Shown piece by piece: positions 10,262 to 22,300 of a stretch of DNA of 64,000 nucleotides (positions are counted from its first letter, which is position 1; every line of letters begins with the position of its first letter). This DNA comes from Iris pallida. Lineage: Eukaryota; Streptophyta; Magnoliopsida; Asparagales; Iridaceae. The notes under the pieces are model-generated. The model searched no databases. It was not told the origin of the DNA and worked only from the letters and a program-made list of their open reading frames with translations. The stretch spans positions 2,246,511 through 2,310,510 of the forward strand of contig JANAVB010004000.1 of the NCBI GenBank assembly GCA_029216955.1, written 5' to 3'. Made by a program: the position numbers and the translations under genes.

Positions 10262-13200
10262 TGTAACTCCACTGTTCCATTTTTAGTGAAATTTAAAGTT
10301 GTTAATAATAATGTTTCATTCATTTTATTATATATATATTTTATGAATATTTTGGAGGGAAGGAAATTAGGAGCAGGAATTTGAATTTTAAAAGTTTGTC
10401 GTAACAAACTAACTTGGGGCCCTCCACTCATTCTTCTTTTCTAACTGATTCCTGCTTTCAGTGTAATAATGAAAAGGAACGGGGCTTTTCTGCTTATTAA
10501 GCAGATTGCGGGAGGACTTAACTGCAAAATGTGCAATGTCTATTTATTAAGTTTTGGAGAGAGAATACTCACTCAGCCATTCCATTTCTCTGCTCACTTC
10601 ATTCTTCCCGAGAGTTTTTCTTCTTCCCCCAAATCCGTGGCTAACCCACCGAACCCTAACCCGAATCTCTCTTGGCGGCCACCATGGCGATGGCGACGCC
10701 GGAGTCAGTGGCCCCAGTGGCGATCTCCTCTTCCACCGGCGACTAACCTACCGGCCAGTCTCGAGGAGGCACCACCTTGCGGCACCGATCGACGGTCAGC
10801 GCGCGTCGATTTCTCGACGAGTCCGGCGAACATCTCGGCAAGCTTTTCCCAGTGGCGACAGCACCTTCCTTCCTCGGCGCGTTCGTCTGCAGAACGATCG
10901 TCTTCCCGTGATCTTCTTCGAATTGACGCAGTGACGTCGTGGTGAGTTTGATTACTTGTTCCTATACTCCTAGATTGATCTAGACTCGATCTAGACTGTC
11001 TAATTCCAAATTTCTTCGACCTTGCCAGAATTCGTGGAGGAATTGACCGGACGTTGTCAATTTGGATTGTTCGTGTCCTCGTCAGTATCAACTCCTCTCG
11101 GACTCCGATCTACAGTAAGTCTTTGTCGTTGTGTCTCACCTCTATCAGATCTACAAATTCAATTGTTGATAATCAAATTTTGGTTTCTTGATTGTAATTC
11201 TTTTTGATCCTTGTGATCAGGGGTTAAATTGTGTACTTCTGAGTTTCGGAAGATGCAGTAGGAGTATGAATTGTGACCCTGTTTTCTGAGCATCACTCGT
11301 TTGTTGAAATGCCAAAACAGGATTGTAGCGGCATTCTGAACACGAGAGGCTCGTGTCTGATTCTGCGACTGTGTCCGAGTTTCAGAGTTGGACTCATTCT
11401 TTCCAGGTATGACTCTATTATTTTGATAACTGTGTGTGTTTCAATTCATAGTTAAATTAATGTGAATAGTCGGGGTTGTGGTCGGGATGCAGGGAGTTCG
11501 AATTGATGGATTTCAATTGTGCATGACAACCGTGTCCGGGTGTTGGGGTTGTGTCCAGATCGTGTTCATGTGTGTGTCCAGTGCCGTCGTATGCACGTAG
11601 TATGCGTTTGATGAAGGATTGGGTGCGGAAACTCTTCTGAGTTTGGGTGCAGGAACTCTTCTGAGTTTGGAGCAGTGACTAGTTTTCCTTTTGTTCCAAA
11701 TTTCGATTTGGTTGTATATTACTTTAACTTTGTATATTTTTCTCTAAACCGTTAAGCTGTTACATTTGATGAGTATCAGTGATGTGTGGAGTCGGGTGGT
11801 ATCGACTAAAACTGGGTGTCGAGTGCAGGAGGAATTCTTTGTGTTGTGTTTTAGTAGTTGATTTAAATAAGGTCATGGCCATTGATTTTGGAAGATTATT
11901 TTAACTGAATCATATATGCTGCTTGATTCATTGAGTTGGTATAGTATAACTTCTCAGGTTGCATGTTATGAAATCTATTGACAAATGGAGTGAAGAACAT
12001 TAGTATAAGTTGCTGTTTCCTATATATAGTTAAAAATTTATTAATTATAATCAGCTGGGTTTTACTGAGTTCATTTGGAACATAGATGGTTTAGTACACT
12101 TGTTAGGCCGATTGGGAGTATCTCATAGAGTTTTGAATAAATTGTTGAACTTTAGAGAACTGGTGTGTGAGTATAATTTCAAGATAGTGAGTCCAGGAAT
12201 ACCAAGCTACCTTCTTAGATTTGAATGATTGGTTGAGTTCATGATTGTGTTTCAATTTTTAACAACTGTCCTAAAATAACTAACCAAGGTTTTACTCAAA
12301 AATTTATATAGTTTAATTGCCATAGAATTAGTATTAGTATATAGATAGATTAGTTTAACTGTACAATAATATTCCTAGCTAAATATATCTATAATTAGTT
12401 AAACAAGCTAATTGGTTAGTTGGCAGTATTTAATTAGTTATCTTCATTTTAGAAATTAATCAACTTGTACCTGCTAAAACAGGAGGACATCCAGCTCCAT
12501 CTAGTACACTTGATTTTCCGGAGCAAGGCAAGTACTATTCTATAGTTTTTTTACATTTACATATCTTGTACCTTTTTTGTGACACGTCATAACACGATAT
12601 CTTGTACTCTCGTACTTTCCTGTTTTTGTACATTCTTGTGTCGGAAGGGAAAATACACTAGTTATGTGACCAAACCCCGGTTACTATATTCATGTAGATA
12701 GCTTAGGCCTCGTATCGTGCACGCGGATCCTAAGTCGTACCGATATTCATGTACTCCTGTACATGTTCCTGTACTGACCTTAGCCGGTCACATAGACTAG
12801 TTGTATTTCAAATATTGTGCACTTGTCATGTCTTGTACTTCAGGTTCATAGTTACATTCCTGTATTTTACTTTCTGTACTTTCATGTTCATTTTCTGTAT
12901 TTCATATTCATGTTCTCCTGTACTTATTTTCCATTCCATGATGTTCTTGTTCATTACCTAGAACTGTACTTTGCTCCGCTCCTGACTAGAATATGTTGCA
13001 GGTGAGATGGAGGCTTTGTGTGACACATATTCTGGCCGAGAGCCTGTAGATGCAGTAGAGCCAGTTGGAGTTGCTCTGGACTTAGAGGCTGAGGAAGCCT
13101 AGCACTTTACCCTTTAGTAGCCTATATTTCTTGAGACTATCAAACTTTACTTTTTATTTTCTGGAAATATAATAATTCTTAGACATGTACTTTGATTCTG

Positions 13201-13337
13201 GGATTCGTTTATAGATGCTGTGATTTGTACTTATTCCTGTTTATCTGTTTAGATTTTCCTAGATTGGTACAACTTACTTCATCGTGTCCAACGATGAAGG
13301 CTGGACGTGTTCGATTATTCAGGAGCGGGTCTTGACA
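10262..13337 (+). mobile_element. S1: solo LTR of a large-LTR Ty3/gypsy-type element
   Basis: Sequence from TGTAACTCC to TCTTGACA (3076 bp) interrupts copia RT and is flanked by a perfect 5-bp duplication ATTGT (10257-10261 and 13338-13342). TG...CA ends, a 5-bp duplication and no coding interior make it a solo LTR left by recombination. A GC-rich coding-looking patch (10640-10940) has no recognisable protein. A TATA-like TATTTATTAAG lies near 10541. AT-rich, CATG- and TGTAC-rich DNA follows, as in E2 and E3 LTRs. No gene is seen in it. Confidence 0.85.
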
Positions 13338-14147
13338 ATTGTTCTTTCTGAAAGGAAGTATGCGCTGGACCTTCTCACAGAGACATGGATGTTGGAATGC
13401 AAACCTGCAGCGACGCTGATCGATCAGAGGTTCAAGCTGAGCGCTGAGGCTGGAGAACCAGTTGATCGGGACAGATACCAGAGATTGGTGGGCAAGTTGA
13501 TCTATTTGAGCCACACAAATCCTGATATCTACTTTGCAGTGAGTGTGGTGAACCGCTACATGCATGACCCACGGAAGGGTCATATGGACGCAGTGTACCA
13601 GATTCTGAGATACTTGAATGGTGTCCCCGAGAAGGGACTAATATTCAGGAAGAATAATCACGTAGACACCGAGGGCTACTGTAATTCTGACTGGGCTAGC
13701 TGTGTTGATGACATGAGGTTTACCTCGGGATACTGCATATTTGTAGGAGACAACTTGATCTCTTAGAGGAGTAAAAAACAGTCAGTAGTAGCCAGATCGA
13801 CAGCTGAAGTGGAGTAAAGAGCTATGACCTTGGGAGTTGCAGAGCTGCTATGGTTGAAAAATATGCTGGTGGAGCTGAAGCTGGATCAAGGAGCCAAGAT
13901 GAAACTATGGTGTGACAACCAGTCAGCTATTAGTATCGCCAACAATCTAGTACAGCATGACAGGACTAAACACATCGAGATCGATAGGTTCTTCATCAAG
14001 AAGAAGTTGGATATTGGACTACTGGAGGTAGGCCACATTCCAACCAAGGATCAGGTAGCAGACAGACTGACCAAGAGACTTAGCTCTGTGAGCATGATTA
14101 GAGGATGTGACAAGATGGACTTAGTGAATATCTTTCGCCCACCTTGA
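13338..14147 (+). pseudogene. pol: Copia D, end of RT and RNase H
   Basis: Resumes copia D after S1. Motifs are ERKYALDLLTET, YQRLVGKLIYLSHTNPDIYFA and YQILRYLNGVPEKGLIF, then RNase H with GYCNSDWASC, a broken STAEVE block, LWCDNQSAISIANN and RTKHIEIDRFFIKKKL. Stops occur at 13764-13766 (TAG at a conserved Trp) and 13815-13817 (TAA at a conserved Tyr). It ends with VADRLTKRLSS and NIFRPP, the usual copia C-terminus, directly before the polypurine tract. The insertion-free gene would join 10056-10261 to this piece. Confidence 0.9.
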
Positions 14148-14427
14148 GGGGGAGTGTTGGTATATTTGGTATTAGAATAAGTATATTGGAATATCATGTT
14201 GATATATTTGGTACGTCAGAATATATCACAGGATATTCTACAGAGGGTTTAATGTAATATTGGTATATTTGGTATTAGAATAAGTATATTGGAATATCCT
14301 GTTGGTATATTTGGTATGACAGAATATGCCACAGGATATTCCACAGAGGGTTTAATATAATGAGGATAATTGTAAGGCTACATATAGCTAAGAGACTATC
14401 AATAAAAATTATCACAAATATTCAACA
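14141..14427 (+). repeat. Copia D polypurine tract and 3' LTR with internal duplication
   Basis: CCTTGAGGGGGAG (14142-14154) is the polypurine tract. The LTR starts TGTTGG at 14155 and ends near TTCAACA at 14427, about 273 bp. A block beginning TGGTATATTTGG at 14158 recurs at 14261, so about 103 bp is tandemly duplicated. The matching 5' LTR is off-window, so the right boundary is inferred from the TG...CA rule. Confidence 0.75.
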
Positions 14428-16505
14428 CTAATGCTTTTTGAGGTTGATGAAAAACATGTTACGTTCGTTTAGGATGACACATACTAAAAGGCTTTTGAGG
14501 ATATCAAATAATACGTTACTAGGCCTCTGGTCTTAGTAGCTCATGTTACTAAAAAGTCCTTCCTACTCGATGTAAGGGCTATGGATCACGCCTTAGGCTC
14601 TTTGCTCGTACACAAGAATGGAGAAGGACATGGACATGCTATCTACTAGAGCTTTGTATTAATTGGAGTCGAGCATCGTTACACTCTAGTGGAGAAGAAA
14701 TGTCTATCCTTATTTTTTGCAATTCAGAAGACGCATCATTATGTATATGGCCAATAAATTCATGACATTTCTAGAGTTAACCCTCTTTGGTTCCTCATGA
14801 AAAAGCCCACACCACTGAATTCTAGGCTGGCTAGTTGGGCTATTATATTGTTATAATATGACATAACCTTTATACCTCAGAAGGCCTGGCTACCATACCA
14901 AAGGTTAGGTCCTTACTGACTTCTTGGCAGACCATCAGATTCTAGAGTTATCAAAACTCTATGAAGACATCCCAGATGAGGTCATCGAAGATAACATGAA
15001 TTCAAACGATCAACAAATATTCTTCGATGGGGCGCCAGGAACGGGGGCCCTAAGGGAAAAATTGTAGCAAGAAAGGAGGTAATGTTTATCTCCCGACATA
15101 ACGAGGTACTCCATCGTGCTTTCTCAATTGACATAACCATGTTCGAACAACGTAGCAGAATATAACTCTAAACTCATCAGTTTCCATCTCGGCTGACAAA
15201 TAAGGGTAGATCAGCTTGAAGCCTATATGGTGACTCCAAACTGATTGTGAGGCAAGTAAAGGGAGAAAAGGAAGTGCACATTGAAGACTTGATGCCTTAT
15301 CATCAAGTTATATTTGGCCAGGCTAATGCGTTGAAGGCTTTTTGATCGGTCATATTCTTATCTTCAGAATACAGAAGCTGATGCTCTTGTAACTACTCAG
15401 AATTTTCTTGTCCTTACCCGATAGAACCAACTAATTTGTCACAATAGCTACTCGCCGGCTCTTTTGCCCAAAGCATAGTGTGGAAGTCAATAGAATCCAT
15501 ATAACATCAATAGAATTTGAACCCATAGATTGACGAGCCCCTTCGCTGGTTATGCTATATGCATGGCATATTACTTGATGCATGGCATATTACTTGATGA
15601 TGCTAACGAGACGACCTTTATCCTAAGAAGGTCCCTTCGCTTCTATTACGACGTGGTTACAAAGATGTATCGTTGTTTATTTGATGGAATATTGCTTCAT
15701 TGTGTGTCAAATTTGGAGGCACAAGAGGCATTCAAAGAAGGCCATGATAGCATATGTTGGGCCAACCATTCCGCTTTAAAACTTCAAGATCGGCTAAGAC
15801 TGCTAACATGGTTAGCTTTATCAAACACCATGTCATTTAGCAATTTAGTGTCCCTGACGAATCATCTATGATTATAGCTCTCGTCAATTTGTGAGCCAAC
15901 CATTTTTTTTGCTTTTGTGGCAAATAACGAATACAAAATATAGCCTATACTACATACAATCCCACAACTAATGATTTAGCAGAGGCATTTAACAAGACAA
16001 TTATCAAACTAGTTAAGAAGTTCGTCTCTTCGAATGAACGAAATTGGAACGAGAAGCTTGGTGATGTCTCCGGCATACCGAATAACTGCCCAGATCCCAA
16101 CGGACAATATGCCATTTACTAGTCTATGGGTGTAACGCAGTTATACTCCTAGAAATACAAATACTATTGATGTGCACCTCTTTAGCAACTAAGACGACGA
16201 TGGAAGACAATGATCGACTATGCGTCCAAGAACCATAAGTGCTTGACGAGAGACGACTTCAAGCCCAACAACACGTCAAGCTTGCATCTCAAGGACTTTC
16301 AACAAAAAGGTCAAAGAGAGGATCTCCCAAGGAGATCCGGCGACCTATGGTTATGATGCATAAGACCAAAGGTAACTTTCAGCCTTAGGAAGGACAGTTT
16401 GTCGTATAAACAGTCTACTCTAATGGAGTCTATTGCCTCACAAATCCAAACGATGATACACTTATGGTGCCAATCAATGACAAATTTCTGAAAAAATATT
16501 GCCCA
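14428..16505 (+). pseudogene. pol: Decayed Tat-lineage Ty3/gypsy pol: RNase H, archaeal-type RNase H, integrase
   Basis: Conceptual frames with many stops still show the order of a Tat-type element. RT/RNase H motifs (YVTRPLVLVAHVT, AMDHALGSLLV, EHRYTLVEKKCLSLFFAIQ) are at 14480-14750. The second, archaeal-type RNase H (FFDGAPG, an NNVAEYNSK-like block, YGDSKLIVRQVKGE) is at 15020-15270. The integrase finger (RRSLRFYYDVV, then SNLEAQEAFKEGHDSIC) is at 15620-15760. Integrase core remnants (AEAFNKTIIKLVKKF) are near 15980 and the C-terminus (YSNGVYCLTNPNDDTLMVPI) near 16420. A second RNase H is the hallmark of Tat elements (family knowledge). A 20-bp tandem duplication lies at 15556-15598. Copia D appears to be inserted at its left end. 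Confidence 0.8.
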
Positions 16506-17390
16506 TGATCATCTTTACTGAAGCTATTGATCCCCAACAGATGCTTACTCATTTCTGTCAACAAACTTTCAAACCTAGTCACATCCATATTTGGGATCCT
16601 TTGTAGCATTGTCTGTATTCAAACTTGGTTTTCTATTGACAACACATTTATTCTTCATTTCTCCCATAAAATTGTTTCCCAAATAACTTTATTTTTCCTA
16701 GTCCCTAGTAGCGCTAGAATTATTCACATATCACGTTAATGGTTACCTCTGATACCCTATTCCCAATCTCTGGCTAGTTTGGGAATCTCTACTTTTGTCA
16801 TGTTAATCGTTACCTCAGACCAGCCTTATTTATCCCTACAGATCTTTATGTTATTATTAACATTAATACCTATGATAGCTGATTTTGAGGCTAGTGTTTC
16901 TTAGTCTCTCATGTCGAATCCTATACTTCTGAATAGACGAGATCCCATATCAAATCACTAGTTGAGTACTAGCCTTAATCCAAAGTCAATCGATCATGTT
17001 CACTTATACACCCCCGACTCCCTTGGATACTACGTTCAACAGTAGACCTCTAGTATTACCCTCTCTTTTTTATCAAACCTATTACATTAACATTACCACC
17101 TATGATAGTTGATTTCGACCATGATGTTTCTTAGCTTGTCATGTCCAGTTATACACCTATGAATAGGCGAGTTCCCAGATCAAATCTCCGGATAAGCTCT
17201 AAACTTAATCATGAGTCACAGTCTATCACGTCCAACAGTACAACCTCTGGGAGAAACCAAAACGAAGCATCATCTCCACACCTGCAAATCTATCTGAAGA
17301 TCAAAGCATTATCTCCACCTCTACAGCTCTATCATAAGTGTATGGTTAGAATACTTTCTCTGCAATTTCTAAAAACCAAGTCTTTGCCAT
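16506..17390 (+). repeat. Post-pol spacer of the Tat relic, with a diverged ~230-bp tandem repeat
   Basis: No gene. A block starting CCTATGATAG near 16868 recurs near 17098, about 230 bp later, sharing GTTTCTTAG, CATGTC, CGAG(A/T)TCCCA and TCAAATC in order. Tat elements often carry tandem repeats between pol and the 3' LTR, which fits this position. No LTR end was recognised. Confidence 0.5.
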
Positions 17391-17689
17391 GACAAAAAGA
17401 CAAACACAACAATGCACATAAGAGGAAACCTATAATTTTTATCATATAGACAAATTAAAGAAAAGTTGTTTAGGCAAAAGATAGTGTTTTATTTGACGAT
17501 ATAGGAATACAAAACAAGGAAACAAAAGCAAAATAGAACATCAACGAGGCCTCCAACCGTGGGCCTTGAGTTTCTACTCCAGGACAGTTAGTCGATGCTG
17601 ACGATTTCCATCTACATTGGAAAACTTAGCAAATCAAAAGGAAGACATGCTCCAACTGTGAATATCAAAGGGCTGAAAATCCGGAGGAA
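17391..17689. other. Unassigned 300 bp
   Basis: AT-rich DNA with no recognisable gene or repeat boundary. It is probably the tail of the Tat relic. Confidence 0.4.
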
Positions 17690-18480
17690 ATGATTTCATT
17701 GGAGGATACCATTGGAGAACCATTTTTCGTTAAGCCACCTACAAAGAGAGTGAGGAAGTCGAAGGACTTCAGAGATGACTTCGACACCTATCACGTGGAA
17801 GCAGATCCACTTATATTTCATAAGGTGATGAAAACTAGAGATTTTTTTTTAGAAGTAAGCAATCAATGATGATATTGACTCTATAATATCTAATAACACT
17901 TAGGTGTTAGTCAATCTACGTGAAGAAGAAAAATCCATTGGATGCAAATGGACATTCAATAAGAAGATTAGAGCCGATGGAACTGTAGACAAGTACAAGG
18001 CCAGGCAAGTAACAAAAGGGTTTTCTCATAAATATGGGATTGACTACTTCAACACATATACATTCGTTGCTTGTATGTCAACTATCAAAATGATGATCAC
18101 ATTTGTTGTGATTCACTAGATGGATGTGAAAACAACAATCTTTAATGGAGATTTGACTAAAGAGATATACATAAAACAATCAGAAGGATTTGTTGTTAAG
18201 GAGCTTGAAGACAAGGTGACAAATTGGTCAAATTCTCTATCGTCTGAAGCATGCTCCTAAGATATGGCACGAGAAATTTGAAAAGGTCATCAAATCTAAC
18301 GAATACAAAGTCAATGAGACTCACAACTATGTCTATACTAAGTTTGATGATAGGAGAGATGTCATCATCTATCGCTATGTTAGACGATATGTTAATCGTT
18401 GTCACGGATTTAGATAGTGTCTCAGAGACCAAAAAGTTTATCTCACCCAAATTCAGCATAAAAGATTGCTTTCGATGGTT
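17690..18480 (+). pseudogene. pol: Copia F reverse transcriptase relic
   Basis: A degraded Ty1/copia RT. 17904-18119 reads SIGCKWTFNKKIRADGTVDK, YKARQVTKGFSHKYGIDYF, then MDVKTTIFNGDLTKEIYI and QSEGFVVKELEDKV in the same frame after a stop at 18117-18119. The copies of the usual KTAFLNG and YMEQPEGF motifs are recognisable but altered. No YVDD, RNase H or integrase is left, so both ends are deleted. Confidence 0.82.
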
Positions 18481-18960
18481 AAGATTGCTCCTGACTATGG
18501 GAAGGTTGAGGATCCTATTTAAGGATCTCCTTCAACCCTAGGGCTAGTTGGTGAGGGGCTTGAAGTTTTGATTGCTTGAGAGAGCTCTTGAGAAAAAGAG
18601 GATTTTTCTTAGGGTTTACTAAGGAGGCCATTAAGGGAGTCATCAAGAGGAAGGAGAGAACTCGGTGGAGATCTCGTTGAAGAAGCATTTCACATTACGG
18701 TATTGTACGTAGTCCTTGTAAGATTCTCTTGTTAATTCAGTAAAATTGTTTCTTCTCTTGTCCTAAGGAGTAGGTCGATTTTGACCAAACCACGTTAAAT
18801 ATTGCATGTTTGTTCTTGTTGCTATTGTTGAGTTATTTGTGTCTTGTTATTTACTTGTCGTTGCTAAGGATATTAATAGTTTGTGTCACTTCCATATTGT
18901 GCACGACAACGAACAATAACACGAACAACAAGAAATGCATAAACTTTTAGACGGTAATAT
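18481..18960 (+). repeat. Probable copia LTR fragment next to the copia F relic
   Basis: No coding. It has a TATA-like CCTATTTAAGG (18513-18523), an AACCCTAGGG word, a GA-rich leader and a T-rich polyadenylation-like zone (18720-18860), as in LTR R-U5 regions. A short inverted pair lies at the end (TTGTGCACGACAACGAACAATAAC). No second copy is in the window, so the call rests on layout only. Confidence 0.4.
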
Positions 18961-19019
18961 AATATAATCATACACAACCATGTCACATTGAAATCTTTCT
19001 TGGTATGATCTTGTAGGCG

Positions 19020-19080
19020 GGCGCTCAACATTATCATGAATTTGCTTTTGATGCTGAAATTGAAGTCAGTGTTAAACAGA
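19020..19080 (-). CDS. Candidate last exon of the BRO1-like gene
   Basis: Exon 10 can end at a GT donor at 19376-19375, leaving two bases. An AG acceptor at 19082-19081 opens an exon in the right phase reading NLFNTDFNFSIKSK. The DF-x-x-S-I-K pattern resembles the family C-terminus (an LPDF...LKPDEY-like block). After that the frame departs from the family. Without this splice, exon 10 reads on to a stop at 19256 with no family similarity. No polyadenylation site was identified. Confidence 0.4.
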
Positions 19081-19376
19081 CTGCCTAAGGGATTTTCCTA
19101 AAGTCTCTCTAATTCGCCATCATTTTTGTAGTTTTTATTACTATGAACATATACACCATTGACAATGCATAACAGATAACAAGCTGGATGATATACTAGT
19201 ACTAACAAGAGCATTTCAAGTAAAAAATTATTCCACTTTTCTTTTGCATAATTATTCATATATGTATGCTCTGGTTCAGAACAGAAAAGGAACTTGCAAC
19301 TAGCAGTCTAGTACCAACTTGGCAAACTGAGAAAAAAGGAATAGATTGTAAAAAGTTCAGCATTTGAAAGTCATAC

Positions 19377-22300
19377 TTATCTTGCTCTAACAAATATCCG
19401 TACATCTGAGCCTTCTTGGATGCCACATCAGGAATTTTCTTGTTCATGTGCTTCATGACACCCCACAAAGGAGGAACCCTGGAATAAAGGAATAAAATTG
19501 AACAAAAGACTATGAATATATGGAGAACTAGAGAATTAATATACACCTGCTGATTGGAGCTGCCAAGCAAAAGCTTAAGCAGGCTCTCTTGCTATCTCTA
19601 AGAAGTTCATCAGCAGCAAAAAGACAGCCAACTGCGCCAATGTGGTCACTCGGAGCATTACCCTTGTCCATCACCAGGCCATGATAGTAGTATGCTGCTG
19701 CCTGATGATAAAACTAATGTGTGAGAACTCAAACAAACAAGTTTGCTCAATATAATTTTTGGAGGACTCTGATCTGATCTATGCATATATGTGAAAGTGT
19801 ATCACCTTGATCTCCAAGTACTTCCATTGGATGAACAAGAGAAGTTTCTTTCCATATCCATCACTGGTGTTGCATCCTGACAGGCAGTAATGAGCCTGAT
19901 GAACCACAAAAGAAGTCAGTACATGAAGGGAATGGTTATGGTTGGTCATGTGCCCATATTGTGATTTGTTGTCTGTGCGTCATTCATGTATCTTCAAGGT
20001 TATTTGGATATCCTGCACACACAACCGTCTAAAAGTGAAGTTGCTGAGGAAATGGCTTATTTCAAGCAAGGTTCGCAGTATCGGTATCGGAATCGGTATT
20101 GGACTATTCTATGAGTATCGGGATAGGGGGTATCGGCACTATCAACAATTTCAGATCGGAGTATCGGATTTTAAAGCAAATAATTATTAACAGATTACCA
20201 AAAATTTAGATTTTTTTTATACATATGCAAGCTAAGGCCTTTTACGGGTTAAAGCAAGCTCCAAGGTCATGGTATGATAAAATTGCCAATTACCTTCACT
20301 TTTGTTATTATTTTACTTCTAAATCAATAAGTTAGTTTGTTAAAAAGTATGTGGACATGCATGTTATTGTTTTACTTTACGTCGATGACGAGAATGATAA
20401 CAGAGAGGTTAAAAAGTCTTGAGCGGAACTCATTATATGGTTTGAGATGAAACTTGGGGTAATCATTTTCTTGGCTTGGAAGTTGAGAAAGTGCAAGGTG
20501 GACTATTTGTTTATCAAAGGGGATATGCGGAAGATCATTGAGAGCAAGTGGTATTCCACCCCACTTGATACAAACATACGACTTCAGTATGAAGAAGGAA
20601 AATTTCTTTCGGATTCTCGACTGTACGATGCACTCATTGGTAGCCTTATATATTTGACTATTACAATGTCAGATTTTTGTTGTTGTTGGACTTGTTGGTC
20701 GATACGTGTAGGAACCTTGGAAGCCTCACTTAGAAACGACCAAGCAAATTTTGAAATATGTGAATTTGACTCATGATTGGGGGCTGCTTTACAAGGAGGG
20801 TACAAGATTTCTCTTGCATGATTATACCGATGCAGACTTGGGAGGTGCTTCGGAGGATCGGAGATCCACTTCGGGTTATGTATTTTTGTTAGATACAACT
20901 GACGTTTCTTGGTGTAGTATGCAAAAAGACTCGGTGTCTATTTCTACCACCGAAGCAGAGTACACGGCTTATTATCTTGCAGCACAAGAATGTATATGGC
21001 AAAGGTGTTGGGAACGAAGCGCAGAAACCGTTCCCCCAAACCAGAAAGTCCTGCGAGAGAACCGAGCAAAAGCACACAAACCAAAAACGCCAAACACAAT
21101 CGCAGACACAAAGATTTTTGACGTGGAAAACCCTTGCGGAAAAAACCACGGGACGATCGGAGTCCAACCCTGAAGAACCTCCACTAATGGAATAAAGAGA
21201 ATACACCCTCTACAAGCTCCTCTCGATCCAACACGGATCACCACAACTCACTTGAAAGAAGAAATTTTTTGATTGCGGACTCCGAAGAACGAGAGATGCC
21301 GAAAAATTATTCGAAGCAATCTCTCCTTCACAATAGTCCTTAATCCTCTCTCTCTCTCAAAGATTGTAAAGCACTCTTTGTTTTGAGATGATTTTACAAC
21401 TAGCATGCATCACCGTTTTATAAGCCCATGGTAACCCATACATGGAAGGCCAATATATATGGAAACTTCCAATATAAATCAATCATATATTTAATGGAAA
21501 TCCAATCATATATTTCCTTACCATATATGTACCAAAATAAAATCCATGCACTCCCCAAGCTTCTCAGAACACGGATGGCGCTCGTCGCTCTCCGGGGTAT
21601 TCTCCACATAGGTGGGAACCCCACCCACTTCAACAAATCTCCCCCTTCACAACTATGTGGAGGAGGTCGTCATCCCGACGATCTGCCTGCAGTACTCAAA
21701 CTTTCCCCTCGGAAGAACCTTCGTGAGCATGTCCGCTCCGTTGTCATCAGTATGAACCTTCTCAAGCGCCGCATCCTTCTTCTCAACCACATCCCGTATC
21801 CAATGATACCGAGTCTCGATGTGCTTGGACCGACAATGAAATGTCTGGTTCTTCACAAGGTGAATAGCACTTTGACTGTCACAAAGCAAAGTATACTGCT
21901 CTTGCTTCAGTCCTATTTCCTGCAGCAGCTTCTTCATCCGTAGCAACTCCTTGCAAGCCTCCGTCGCCGCAATGTACTCTGCCTCTGTCGTCGACAAGGC
22001 AACACACTTCTGCAACCGCGACTGCCACGATACCGCTCCTCCAGCAAACATCATCACATAGTCCGAAGTCGATCGCCTCGTGTCTACATCTCCAGCCATA
22101 TCAGCGTCAGTATACCCAACCAGCTTCGGCTCGTCACCACCAAAAGAAAGTCTCCAATCGGCAGTGCCCTGAAGGTATCGTAGAATCCACTTGACCGCAC
22201 TCCAATGTACCCTTCCAGGATTTGAAAGGTACCTGCTAACTGTGCGAACTGCATGAGTGATGTCTGGCCTCGTACACACCATAACATACATAAGACTTCC

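Noticed and set aside
10469..10945. GC-rich frames in S1 that look like a host first exon
   Set aside because: Two plus frames and one minus frame are open together, no domain is recognised, and the region lies within a solo LTR.
20889..21244. Cys/Phe-rich minus frames across the copia G LTR
   Set aside because: Repeated in the other LTR (25741-25985) and crossing an insertion boundary; not genes.
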